Positions 6,834 through 14,052 of a DNA stretch of 16,567 bases are shown here, piece after piece. The position numbers and the translations under genes were made by a program. The notes under the pieces are model-generated. The model was not told the origin of the DNA and did not search any database. It saw nothing but the letters and a program-made list of their open reading frames with translations. The DNA comes from CAYUNA01 sp047629355 (GTDB lineage: Bacteria > Bacteroidota > Bacteroidia > Chitinophagales > Saprospiraceae), in assembly GCA_047629355.1 (NCBI GenBank), contig JBLHWU010000150.1:1-16567 (forward strand), written 5' to 3'. The number at the start of each line of letters is the position of its first letter. Position 1 is the first letter of the stretch.

Positions 6834-8222
6834 CTAATTCACAACAATCTTTTCCCAACCTCGGCTTCCATTTTTCAAAATTCCCACCCAATATATCCCT
6901 TTTAATAAAGTAGAAATATCCATTAAAAAGCTATTTTCCAAAGTTCTTTTTTTCAAAACAAATTGCCCATTCAAATTATAAATTTCGACCTGTTTTAAGC
7001 TACTTTGGCGAGTATGAAATTCAAAATGCAAAGTTTCTTGACCATCAACTGGATTTGGGAAAACATTAAAATCAACAGTCTCAATATCAAACGTCGCTGT
7101 CGTATTTTCTATTTCAAAAAGTGGAATATACTCCTCTAATTTATTCTGAATTGCTTGATAATTTCCTTGTCCATTTGTCAAAATAATCAGTCCTGTACTA
7201 TCGGTAGGATAGTAGTTGAGTTGCGTACGCACGCCATTCATAAAGCCGCCATGACTCCAAAAATTACCAGCTGAATCGCCCCACCAAGTATCTGTACCCC
7301 ACCAGCCAAATCCATCCGTCATGCTTTCAGGAACGAGACTATTAAAGGTATCTTCATTGACTAAAACAGTGCCTTGGAAAATACCTTTTTGGGTATAAGC
7401 AATCAAAAAATTTGCGAGTTCTTCAACGTTAGATTTCAACATCGCCGCTGGATATTCGGGGACACTAAAATAGCCATAGGGCTGTCCTGCGCCGTTATAA
7501 GGCATCGCCATATCATCTAAATCAACCTCAGAATAAAACCAGCCCGCCGTGTTCATTTCCAATGGTTCTAAAATGTTTTCACGGACATATTCATTGAAAG
7601 GCATGCCACTCGCTGACTCGACAATATAGCCCAACAGTGTAAAGCCTGCATTGGAATACCAATAACTCGAAGCCCCTGGCGCGGTATTACCAAAATTGGA
7701 CGCCAGATATAAATCACCTCCTTCTAAAAAGTAAATTTCACAAAATTCATCCAAGTCATAAATGGGGTCACCGACGGCATCCCAAAGCTGTAAATCTGCC
7801 TCAGAATCGTGTAAACTGGATTCATGTTTTAGCAATTGTCGGGTGGTAATCGGGACGTCCGAAAAATTAGGATTGATGACGGTGATTGGCAAATAATCAT
7901 TGATATTTGCATCCAAGTTCAACGTGCCTGCTTCCCACAATTGCGCGCACGCCGTGGCAGTAAACAGTTTGGAAATAGAGGCTAAAGTGAATTCTGTTTC
8001 CGTACTTACAGGCGTATTGGTGGCGATATTTGCCAGACCATAAGCCGCTTTCCAGACGACTTGGTCACCTTTGACGATGCAGGCGGATAGGCCTATAAAT
8101 GACTGTTGAGACATTTGTTGTTGGATAAAAACGTCGAGTTCTTGACCGAGGATTTCGTTTGTTTGGGCATTGATAAAGAAGGTTGAAAGGAATAAGAAAG
8201 TAAGGTTTAAAATTTTTAACAT
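6834..8222 (-). CDS. Secreted serine hydrolase (beta-lactamase class C fold) with T9SS tail
   Basis: The protein is 462 aa from the ATG at 8222. An upstream in-frame TTG at 8267 would add 15 residues before a normal signal peptide and lies inside an inverted repeat, so the ATG is preferred. Residues 1-19 are a signal peptide (MLKILNLTFLFLSTFFINA, then QTNE). The catalytic motifs of the class C beta-lactamase/PBP4-like family (PF00144) are all present: S82-I-S-K85 (SxxK), Y189-S-N191 (YxN) and H324-G-G326 (HxG). Residues about 386-462 are a T9SS type A sorting domain (FNVFPNPVDG to the end, WEKIVVN). The enzyme is probably exported and acts outside the cell or on its surface as an esterase or D-amino-acid peptidase. 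Members of this family are often not true beta-lactamases. The substrate cannot be predicted. Confidence 0.9.
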   Translation of the reverse strand: MLKILNLTFLFLSTFFINAQTNEILGQELDVFIQQQMSQQSFIGLSACIVKGDQVVWKAAYGLANIATNTPVSTETEFTLASISKLFTATACAQLWEAGTLNLDANINDYLPITVINPNFSDVPITTRQLLKHESSLHDSEADLQLWDAVGDPIYDLDEFCEIYFLEGGDLYLASNFGNTAPGASSYWYSNAGFTLLGYIVESASGMPFNEYVRENILEPLEMNTAGWFYSEVDLDDMAMPYNGAGQPYGYFSVPEYPAAMLKSNVEELANFLIAYTQKGIFQGTVLVNEDTFNSLVPESMTDGFGWWGTDTWWGDSAGNFWSHGGFMNGVRTQLNYYPTDSTGLIILTNGQGNYQAIQNKLEEYIPLFEIENTTATFDIETVDFNVFPNPVDGQETLHFEFHTRQSSLKQVEIYNLNGQFVLKKRTLENSFLMDISTLLKGIYWVGILKNGSRGWEKIVVN

Positions 8223-8227
8223 AAATA

Positions 8228-8306
8228 GTTGCTTTATTTTCAATATAGCGGTGAATTTAGTCGCCAATCTGCCTCATCTTAATAAAGCAACTTGGCGACT
8301 AAATTC
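8228..8306. promoter_or_regulatory. Two interleaved inverted repeats between divergent genes
   Basis: Repeat A: 8228-8238 (GTTGCTTTATT) is a perfect 11-bp inverted copy of 8281-8291. Repeat B: 8253-8267 (GAATTTAGTCGCCAA) is a perfect 15-bp inverted copy of 8292-8306. The order A-B-A'-B' is interleaved, so in one RNA strand the two stems could only form together as a pseudoknot. The block fills most of the 142-bp space between the hydrolase ATG (8222) and the lipoprotein ATG (8365), so it may be an operator region, an RNA structure in the hydrolase leader, or a rearranged mobile repeat. Confidence 0.65.
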
Positions 8307-8344
8307 GCTGATATACAATAGTACTCACTTCTTTTAATTTTCCC

Positions 8345-8352
8345 TAATTTTG
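8345..8352 (+). promoter_or_regulatory. -7 promoter element that decides the start of the VCBS gene
   Basis: TAATTTTG fits TAnnTTTG. It overlaps the in-frame TTG at 8350, so that TTG cannot be the translation start if this promoter is used. The ATG at 8365 then follows a leader of only about 7 nt. No clear -33 TTTG is visible. Confidence 0.45.
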
Positions 8353-8364
8353 CAAAAAAAAAAC

Positions 8365-9951
8365 ATGCATAAAATTCCTTTAATCGGTACAATTCTCGCT
8401 ATTTTTCTCTGCTATCAATGCGCGGATTCTTCTGCTGACCAAATCAAAGAGGCAGCTAAAAATTCCTTGGAAACTGCAATGACAGGTGAAGAATTAGCGA
8501 AAATTCATTGCGGAAGTTGTCATAAATACCCGTCTCCTGAATTGTTGGATAAAAGTACTTGGGGTAATTTTGTTTTGTTGAGAATGGCCGCGTTTATGGG
8601 TATTTATCATGATAATGTGAAATATTTAGATAAAATGCCAGCCCAATGGATAGAACCTGGCGTGGGTGGTCAGCGTGTTGCTGCGGCGAATATTTATCCA
8701 AAAGAACCTTTGATTTCGCGAGAAGACTGGGAGAAGATTCGGGATTTTTATTTAAAAAATGCGCCTATGAAACTGGCAAGTGCTTCTGCGAAAACGGATA
8801 TAAAAGTGGGCATTCCAAATTTTGAAGTAGCTGAATTTAATAAATCGAAGGAAGTGCCGCCTTTGGTGCAAGCGATTGCGATTGATGAAGCGACAAATTC
8901 GGTGTATGCGGGCGTTTACAAAGATGGAATTTATAAAATGAATGGGCAAGGGAAATTGGTAGATAAAACGGTTGGAACATCATTTTTTGTGGATTTTGAA
9001 ATGGGGAAAAACAAGTTTATTGCGCTTGATATGGCGACTCGATATGCGACGGACAATCCGGCTGGAAAGTTGCTCATTGCCAATTCCTTTAAAAGTTTTA
9101 AACAAAAGAAATTTAATGGGAATCTTCCAAAATTGATGCGTCCTGTTAGTTTTGAAACAGGAGATTTAGATGGGGATGGAATCGAGGATTATTTGGTCTC
9201 AGAATATGGAAATTATCTGGGTCAATTGGCTTGGTATGGTTCAAAAGATAGCAAAAATAGCTTTGAGCAACACATTTTATTTGCTGACGATGGCGCGATT
9301 AAAGCTAAAATTTTAGACTTGAATCAGGACGGGAAAAACGATATTCTAGCTTTGCAAGGGAACGGTAACGAAGGTGTTGACCGCTATTTAAATCAAGGGA
9401 ATGGAGAATTCAAACGCGAGCGCATTCTTCGGTTTTTACCGACGAACGGTTCGACTGATTTTCAAATAATTGACTTTGATGGCGATGGTAAACAAGATAT
9501 CTTATATACCAATGGGGACAATGGAGATTATACGCCTATTTTAAAACCACATCATGGTATCCGCTTATTTTTAAATAAAAATGAGGAGTATAAAGAAGCC
9601 TTTTTTATCCCATTAAATGGTGTTTACCAAGCTGAAGCTGTTGATTTTGATAAAGATGGAGACTTGGATATTGCGGCAGTTTCCTTTCATCCTGATTTTA
9701 AAAATCATCCACAAGAAAGCTTTGTTTTTTATGAAAATGATGGACAGAATAACTTCTCCGCTTACACGATTCCACAATTTGCAGATTCGCGTTGGATGCG
9801 TTTTACGACGGGTGATGTGGATGCGGATGGCGACGTTGATATTTTGTTGTCGGCGATGAATATTAAGACGCCGGAGATTGGGGAAGCAACAGCGGATAAA
9901 TGGGCAAAGGAGGAGACGGCGATTTTGATTTTGCGGAATCAGAAAAGATAG
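8365..9951 (+). CDS. Lipoprotein-like FG-GAP/VCBS repeat protein with CxxCH heme motif
   Basis: The protein is 528 aa from the ATG at 8365. The N-terminus is a hydrophobic export signal ending in FLCYQC; C16 or C19 may be a lipidated cysteine, although the lipobox is poor. A CxxCH motif, C49-G-S-C52-H53, sits in an IHCGSCHKYPSPELL context, as in c-type cytochrome domains, with M74 and M78 as possible axial ligands. Residues about 150-528 form a beta-propeller-like region with five calcium-type FG-GAP/VCBS loops: DLDGDGIED (267-275), DLNQDGKND (318-326), DFDGDGKQD (370-378), DFDKDGDLD (427-435) and DVDADGDVD (484-492). It is probably anchored in the outer membrane or periplasm. Electron transfer through heme is an inference. 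It is divergent from the serine hydrolase gene and stands alone. Function is unknown. Confidence 0.85.
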   Translation: MHKIPLIGTILAIFLCYQCADSSADQIKEAAKNSLETAMTGEELAKIHCGSCHKYPSPELLDKSTWGNFVLLRMAAFMGIYHDNVKYLDKMPAQWIEPGVGGQRVAAANIYPKEPLISREDWEKIRDFYLKNAPMKLASASAKTDIKVGIPNFEVAEFNKSKEVPPLVQAIAIDEATNSVYAGVYKDGIYKMNGQGKLVDKTVGTSFFVDFEMGKNKFIALDMATRYATDNPAGKLLIANSFKSFKQKKFNGNLPKLMRPVSFETGDLDGDGIEDYLVSEYGNYLGQLAWYGSKDSKNSFEQHILFADDGAIKAKILDLNQDGKNDILALQGNGNEGVDRYLNQGNGEFKRERILRFLPTNGSTDFQIIDFDGDGKQDILYTNGDNGDYTPILKPHHGIRLFLNKNEEYKEAFFIPLNGVYQAEAVDFDKDGDLDIAAVSFHPDFKNHPQESFVFYENDGQNNFSAYTIPQFADSRWMRFTTGDVDADGDVDILLSAMNIKTPEIGEATADKWAKEETAILILRNQKR

Positions 9952-9960
9952 TTGCGGAGT

Positions 9961-9990
9961 TTTGCAGTGATAAATTAATGGGTATATTTG
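9961..9990 (+). promoter_or_regulatory. Bacteroidota-type promoter for the 2OG oxygenase gene
   Basis: TTTG (9961-9964), an 18-base spacer and TATATTTG (9983-9990) fit the TTTG-N(17-23)-TAnnTTTG consensus closely. Transcription would begin near 9996, producing a leader of about 120 nt that contains the whole nested hairpin element at 10008-10100. The promoter begins only 9 bases after the stop codon of the preceding gene. Confidence 0.6.
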
Positions 9991-10007
9991 CGAAAATAGA
10001 GAAGTCC

Positions 10008-10100
10008 GCGGTCATAAGTCAGACTACTGGGCTGTCAGAAATTATATAGTGGCTTGAATGCTCTGACATCTTACCGTGCAAGGGGCTGACTTCTGACCGC
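10008..10100. repeat. Nested hairpin element (GTCAGA family), copy 2
   Basis: The outer arms 10008-10022 (GCGGTCATAAGTCAG) and 10086-10100 match at 14 of 15 positions. An inner stem pairs 10033-10039 (TGTCAGA) perfectly with 10062-10068. The segment 10018-10040 aligns with 2521-2543: GTCAGA, seven variable bases, GCTGTCAGAA. The element ends 15 bases before the oxygenase ATG and would be transcribed from the promoter at 9961-9990, so the ribosome-loading region lies next to a long stem. It may be a mobile palindrome that has become a leader structure, or a terminator for the upstream gene. Confidence 0.7.
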
Positions 10101-10115
10101 TAAAAAAAGATTCCA

Positions 10116-10949
10116 ATGAAATTACTGAAATTTTCCGAACAAGACCTTATAAATCTGGGCAAAGAAAAGCATGCAGAATACGCGAATGCTGGCCCATTTC
10201 CGAACATTTATTTTGACAATTTTTTAAATCCTGACGCTTTGAAAGAAGTGGTGGAGGAATTTCCAGAATTGGGTAATAGCAAGGAGGATATTTATTACGC
10301 CAATCCCAATGAGGTGAAATATGCGTCGAATGGCATCTACCGTTTTGGTCCAAAATCACGGGCGATGTTTTCGTATTTGAATTCCCAACCGTTTTTGGAA
10401 TTTTTGCAAGAATTGACAGGAATTAAAGAAACTTTAGTACCGGACCCTTATTTTCAAGGAGGCGGTTTTCATCAAATCAAGCCTGATGGCTATTTGAAAT
10501 TGCACGTCGATTTCCATAAGCATAAAATGATGAATCTTGATCGCCGAATCAATGTCTTGGTTTATTTAAATGAAGATTGGGAGGAAGAATATGGTGGGCA
10601 TTTTGAACTGTGGGAAAAAGACAAAAGTAAATGTGTCGTGCGAATTGCCCCACATTTTAATCGAATGGCTATTTTCTCGACAACTGATTTTTCCTGGCAC
10701 GGACATCCTGACGCACTGACTTGTCCGCCTGATCGGAGTAGAAAGTCAATGGCTTTATACTATTACACAAATGGTCGGCCAGATAGTGAAATCAGTGAGG
10801 ACAATCGCGAACGAATTACCACAACTTTTGCTGCTCGAAAAGGACAGGATTCCACGAAAATGACGGCATTTAACAATGCGGTGAATATGGCAAATGATTG
10901 GTTGCCACCCGCCTTGGTGCGGATGATTAAGAAGCATCGAAATAAGTAA
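10116..10949 (+). CDS. 2-oxoglutarate/Fe(II)-dependent oxygenase (prolyl-hydroxylase-like)
   Basis: This 277-aa soluble protein has the complete facial triad of the 2OG-Fe(II) oxygenase superfamily. H130-V-D132 lies in GYLKLHVDFHKH, and a distal histidine lies in FSWHGHPDAL (H195 most likely, H197 possible). A 2OG-anchoring basic residue follows in PDRSRKSMALYYY (R209, or R207). The double-stranded beta-helix strands RRINVLVYLNEDW and GGHFELW (about 143-166) are typical of prolyl-4-hydroxylase-like members. Such enzymes hydroxylate proteins or small molecules, and relatives often lie near glycan biosynthesis genes; none is near here, so the substrate is unknown. There is no signal peptide, so it is probably cytoplasmic. 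The ATG at 10116 has no Shine-Dalgarno sequence and is preceded by a hairpin-rich leader. A hairpin at 10996-11039 follows the gene. Confidence 0.9.
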   Translation: MKLLKFSEQDLINLGKEKHAEYANAGPFPNIYFDNFLNPDALKEVVEEFPELGNSKEDIYYANPNEVKYASNGIYRFGPKSRAMFSYLNSQPFLEFLQELTGIKETLVPDPYFQGGGFHQIKPDGYLKLHVDFHKHKMMNLDRRINVLVYLNEDWEEEYGGHFELWEKDKSKCVVRIAPHFNRMAIFSTTDFSWHGHPDALTCPPDRSRKSMALYYYTNGRPDSEISEDNRERITTTFAARKGQDSTKMTAFNNAVNMANDWLPPALVRMIKKHRNK

Positions 10950-10995
10950 AAAACGGCACACGCTTGACCGCCAATGACTTACGGATAGAATGTAA

Positions 10996-11039
10996 AACCC
11001 TGATTGTTAGATATTTTGAAGTATCTAGTAACCAGGGTT
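10996..11039 (+). terminator. Hairpin after the 2OG oxygenase gene
   Basis: AACCCTG (10996-11002) pairs with CAGGGTT (11033-11039), and an inner stem TAGATA (11008-11013) pairs with 11022-11027, with a small internal loop between them. It starts 47 bases after the stop codon. No U tract follows, so termination is inferred from position. Confidence 0.45.
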
Positions 11040-11400
11040 AGTGTTCAAAGTGGAGGGATTTACTCCGTGAAATATTAAGAAAAAAATACTTCAATTTAAT
11101 CCGTTTACATTTTGTAATTACAAAAGTAAAAGTATTGTTGTAAAATCTTCTAAAAAGGTGATGAATGACAGATTAAGGGAGACCTTTCGCCATTTAAAGA
11201 TTAAAGAAATTCATTATCAAAAAATAATAGGTAATTTTTTGTGATTTTATCGTCTGAAGCAGTGGAGAATAAATGCGAAAAATTAATGTTATGTGTAAAA
11301 AAAATATTTTTATCTTTCGTTGAATTGTTTTTTTTAGCCATTGTTGTTGATATGTCCTTGACTTGTAGCTTTTTTTTGGTAAAATTCATTTCTTAATAAA
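11040..11400. other. Gene-free AT-rich stretch with a 16-bp palindrome
   Basis: No convincing gene is visible between the oxygenase terminator and the MITE-like element. A perfect 16-bp palindrome, TTTTGTAATTACAAAA, lies at 11110-11125, with TTTAC and GTAAA extending it on either side with a one-base offset. It looks like a dimeric-regulator operator or a chance AT-rich palindrome; no promoter could be linked to it. A 62-codon leftward frame at 11201-11389 is low-complexity and was not called. Confidence 0.5.
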
Positions 11401-11551
11401 CTGAAAACTCAACAGATTTTTGGTGTGCCAATAAAAGTTTCGCTTAGCGACCAAATACTTTTTTTAAAAGATATAATATCCATTAAAATTGTAGGTTTTC
11501 CAAATTTATTTTGCCGAATTTCGACTAAAATGAAATCTGTTGAGTTCTCAG
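11401..11551. mobile_element. MITE-like element with 19-bp terminal inverted repeats and 7-bp TSD
   Basis: The left terminus 11401-11419 reads CTGAAAACTCAACAGATTT, and the right terminus 11533-11551 is its inverted copy with 18 of 19 matches. Immediately outside both ends is the direct repeat TAATAAA (11394-11400 and 11552-11558), as expected for a 7-bp target duplication. The 151-bp element has no coding capacity, which fits a non-autonomous miniature element mobilised by a transposase encoded elsewhere. It sits 12 bases beyond the stop codon of the leftward OmpA-family gene, so it probably forms part of that gene's transcript end. The AT-rich character of the target repeat makes chance agreement possible, but its flush position argues for real insertion. 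Confidence 0.75.
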
Positions 11552-11563
11552 TAATAAAGGATA

Positions 11564-13555
11564 TTATTCTTCAATACTGACGACCAACTCTACTTTTCGA
11601 TTTTCTTTTTTACTTCTTGTAGAATTCAATTCTCCGCGTCCTTCTATGAAGATTTTATCGACGCGAATTCCTTTTTCTTTCAGATAAACGCCAACACTTT
11701 TGGCGCGTTTTTCTGATAAAATCATATTGTAGGCATCACCACCGATGTCATCTGAAAAACCGATAACGGAGACGTTTTTGACCGTTTTTATACCATCAAA
11801 TACTTCATTTAAAAAAGCATTGAGCTCTTCTTTCATTTCGGGTTTCAAAGTCGCTTCATCAAAACTGAAAAGTATTGTATGTCGAATTTTTTTCCACTTG
11901 TCTCTATCCTTTTTATTAGCAACTGGAAGCGAGTTTGGTGCATCTAATTCACCTGCAAACGTAGGTAATCTGAATAGCGGATTAAGATTTATATCTAAAG
12001 GGAAGAAGACTTTATTGTCCCATTTGCTGACAAACTTAGTATTGTTATATGGATGGTATTCATCTGCACGAACGTCAAATTCAAGCGTTTCCCCCGCACG
12101 GGCACAGATAAAAAAACGTCCATTTTCATCCGTTTGCACGGGCAGTCTATTCTTAAAATGAACGGTCGTTTTGATAGGCGTTTTTAGAATAGAATCGCGT
12201 ACATATCCCTCGACAAAAGTGATGGGTTCGCTAAATAATTGTTCTGATAAATCAAATTGATAAATGTCCATTCCACCAAAACCACCCTTTCGATTGCTGG
12301 AAAAATAACCTGTTTTGCCATCCGCAGAAAGGAAAAAACCAAGTTCTCGATAAGAGGAGTTTACAGGAATACCGAGATTAACAGGATGCTCCCAGCCATC
12401 CATTCCATCCCATTTGGTCATGAAAATATCTTGTTCGCCTAAGCCCAAGTGCCCCGTCGAAGAAAAGTAAAGCGTATTGCCGTCATTGGTAATAAATGGC
12501 GCTTCTTCGTCGCCTTCGGTATTTACTTTATCACCGAGATTTTTGGGTGGTCCCCAACGTCCATCTGACAGGCGATTACTCATCCAAATATCTGTTCCAC
12601 CTTGTCCCCCTTCGCGATTACTGGCAAAAAATATTATCGTACCGTCGCAGTTGATGGAGGCTTGTGAATCCCAATCACCAGAATTAATATAGCCGATAAC
12701 TGGACCAGTCTCCTTAACCTTTTCTCCATCCATTTGCCCTTTCCAAACATCGCAAGTACCAAGAATTCCCTTTCGTTGGCAAGCCGTGAAAAACATCTGT
12801 CGACCATCGCGAACGAAAGTCGCCATGCCTTCATTAAATTCGGTGTTAAATTCTTTGTTTGCAGCTTGTGCAATGCGCCATTTTTCAGTTGGACGCATAC
12901 TTATAAAAAGATTTTCATCTTCAAATTCACTTCTTCGGCGGGTGAAAAACATCATCTCCTGATTGTTTGCTAAAAAAGGGAAAACCTCATCTCCCTTGGT
13001 ATTAATAGCATCTCCGATGTTTAATACACTGGGAATATTCCAAAATTTTATCGAATCCATCGCGACATGACAGCCGCGAATGTTGCGGGATACTTTTTGA
13101 TAATAACTCGCCTCTGCTTCTTTTTCTGCCCCTCCATTATAGCTAAATGCGCCGTCTGGGTAATTGCGGAGGGTATCGAATTCCATGAATAATTCCAAAG
13201 CCATATAGTAGTTGCCACTTTTGAAATGAGCGTCGGCAGTCTCGTAAAATAAAGCGCGCGAGAAGCGGTCATTAATCGTTATTGCTTGGTCATAAAGCTT
13301 GGCAGCGTCCTCATATTCGAGCATTAATTCATAACACGCGCCCGCACCTCGCAAGGCAGGAATGAACTTTGGTTTGCGTTTCAGTATCTTTTGAAAACTT
13401 TTTAGCGCCTTTTCGTATTCTTTCATCAAGAGCAACTGCTCGGCTTTTTGATACTCAGAATTCAAGGCATCAGGTAGCACATCCACGGGAGGCATGATTT
13501 GTGCCGAAGTCGTCAGACCGATAAAAAATAATATTGGGATGATAATTAATCTCAT
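11564..13555 (-). CDS. PorE-like OmpA-family protein (TPR, PD40 propeller, OmpA C-terminal)
   Basis: This 663-aa exported protein has a signal peptide at 1-18 (ending TTSA, then QIMPP). TPR-like helices follow at about 33-130 (YEKALKSFQKIL, YEDAAKLYDQAI, YYMALELF). Five PD40/WD40-like propeller blades lie near 185-215, 243-270, 296-326, 348-379 and 403-434, each with an FFxS/TxxxEGGxGGxDIW-like core. A carboxypeptidase-regulatory-like beta domain lies at about 446-508 (VEGYVRDSILKTPI...TDENGRFF). An OmpA-like peptidoglycan-binding domain lies at about 557-660, with SFDEATLKPEM, GFSDDIGGDAYN and LSEKRAKSVGVYL; D602 or D603 and R617 are the likely diaminopimelate contacts. This order matches PorE of the type IX secretion system, which links the secretion complex to peptidoglycan. 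Bacteroidota encode several such paralogues, so identity with the true PorE is not certain. The MITE-like element follows the gene. Confidence 0.9.
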   Translation of the reverse strand: MRLIIIPILFFIGLTTSAQIMPPVDVLPDALNSEYQKAEQLLLMKEYEKALKSFQKILKRKPKFIPALRGAGACYELMLEYEDAAKLYDQAITINDRFSRALFYETADAHFKSGNYYMALELFMEFDTLRNYPDGAFSYNGGAEKEAEASYYQKVSRNIRGCHVAMDSIKFWNIPSVLNIGDAINTKGDEVFPFLANNQEMMFFTRRRSEFEDENLFISMRPTEKWRIAQAANKEFNTEFNEGMATFVRDGRQMFFTACQRKGILGTCDVWKGQMDGEKVKETGPVIGYINSGDWDSQASINCDGTIIFFASNREGGQGGTDIWMSNRLSDGRWGPPKNLGDKVNTEGDEEAPFITNDGNTLYFSSTGHLGLGEQDIFMTKWDGMDGWEHPVNLGIPVNSSYRELGFFLSADGKTGYFSSNRKGGFGGMDIYQFDLSEQLFSEPITFVEGYVRDSILKTPIKTTVHFKNRLPVQTDENGRFFICARAGETLEFDVRADEYHPYNNTKFVSKWDNKVFFPLDINLNPLFRLPTFAGELDAPNSLPVANKKDRDKWKKIRHTILFSFDEATLKPEMKEELNAFLNEVFDGIKTVKNVSVIGFSDDIGGDAYNMILSEKRAKSVGVYLKEKGIRVDKIFIEGRGELNSTRSKKENRKVELVVSIEE

Positions 13556-14052
13556 TGCGTTGTGCTTATTATCTATATGAACCGCAAACTTTCAGTTTAC
13601 TACTTAATGTGTTAGATGTGCAAACTGGAAGTTTGCGGTGCAATAAAATTTCAAGCCGCAAAGAAACGCAAAACCATTGTGAAAGGATAAAATTAAATAA
13701 TGATTTTTTTTAATGAATGAAAAAATGACTGGAAGGAAAGATATAAATCCTAAAAAGCTGATTAATCATTTCGCGTTACTTATGAATTGTCTTTTCTCCT
13801 TTTCTTCAAAAATACATTGAATAATGAAAAATTTTCAGACCTTTCCGAAAAATTAGCAACGAGTTGATCGTGACTAACTAATAACACTAAAATACAGTGG
13901 TATATTGAACAAATGAAAGACATAAACCTTGTCTATCTATAATAGATTTTTCAGGTTAAGGCGTCAATTATAAATGGATTAGACTGATTTTTTCCTATTC
14001 TCCTAAACCAAAATTATTTTCTAAAGGTCTAAATAGCCTTAAACAAAAATAT
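13556..14052. other. Divergent intergenic region with an 18-bp hairpin
   Basis: This 497-bp AT-rich space separates the leftward OmpA-family gene from the rightward antiporter gene. It contains the palindrome at 13581-13639. A minus-strand TATTTTTG at 13814-13807 fits TAnnTTTG and could drive the OmpA-family gene with a leader of about 245 nt, but it lacks a -33 TTTG. No clear promoter was found for the antiporter gene, and no small gene is convincing. Confidence 0.45.
13581..13639. repeat. 18-bp inverted repeat upstream of the OmpA-family gene
   Basis: The arms 13581-13598 (ACCGCAAACTTTCAGTTT) and 13622-13639 match at 17 of 18 positions around a 23-base loop. The element lies 26 bases upstream of the OmpA-family ATG (13555). 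It is probably a dispersed intergenic palindrome; in the leader of that gene it could hold the start region near a strong stem. Confidence 0.65.

Noticed and set aside
6834..8222. True beta-lactamase (antibiotic resistance) call
   Set aside because: The SxxK/YxN/HxG set is shared by many esterases and peptidases, and the T9SS tail suggests a secreted enzyme; resistance cannot be claimed.
8223..8267. Earlier TTG start for the serine hydrolase gene
   Set aside because: It lies in the 15-bp inverted repeat and adds 15 residues before a complete signal peptide that begins at the ATG at 8222.
8350..8364. Earlier TTG start for the VCBS-repeat gene
   Set aside because: The TTG overlaps a TAATTTTG promoter element and adds MQKKN before a normal export signal; the ATG at 8365 is the better start.
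11201..11389. 62-codon leftward frame in the gene-free region
   Set aside because: The product is Lys/Asn/Phe-rich low-complexity sequence expected from AT-rich DNA, with no family resemblance and no promoter.
11745..12161. 138-codon rightward frame within the OmpA-family gene
   Set aside because: It is antisense to the OmpA domain coding sequence and has no domain signature.
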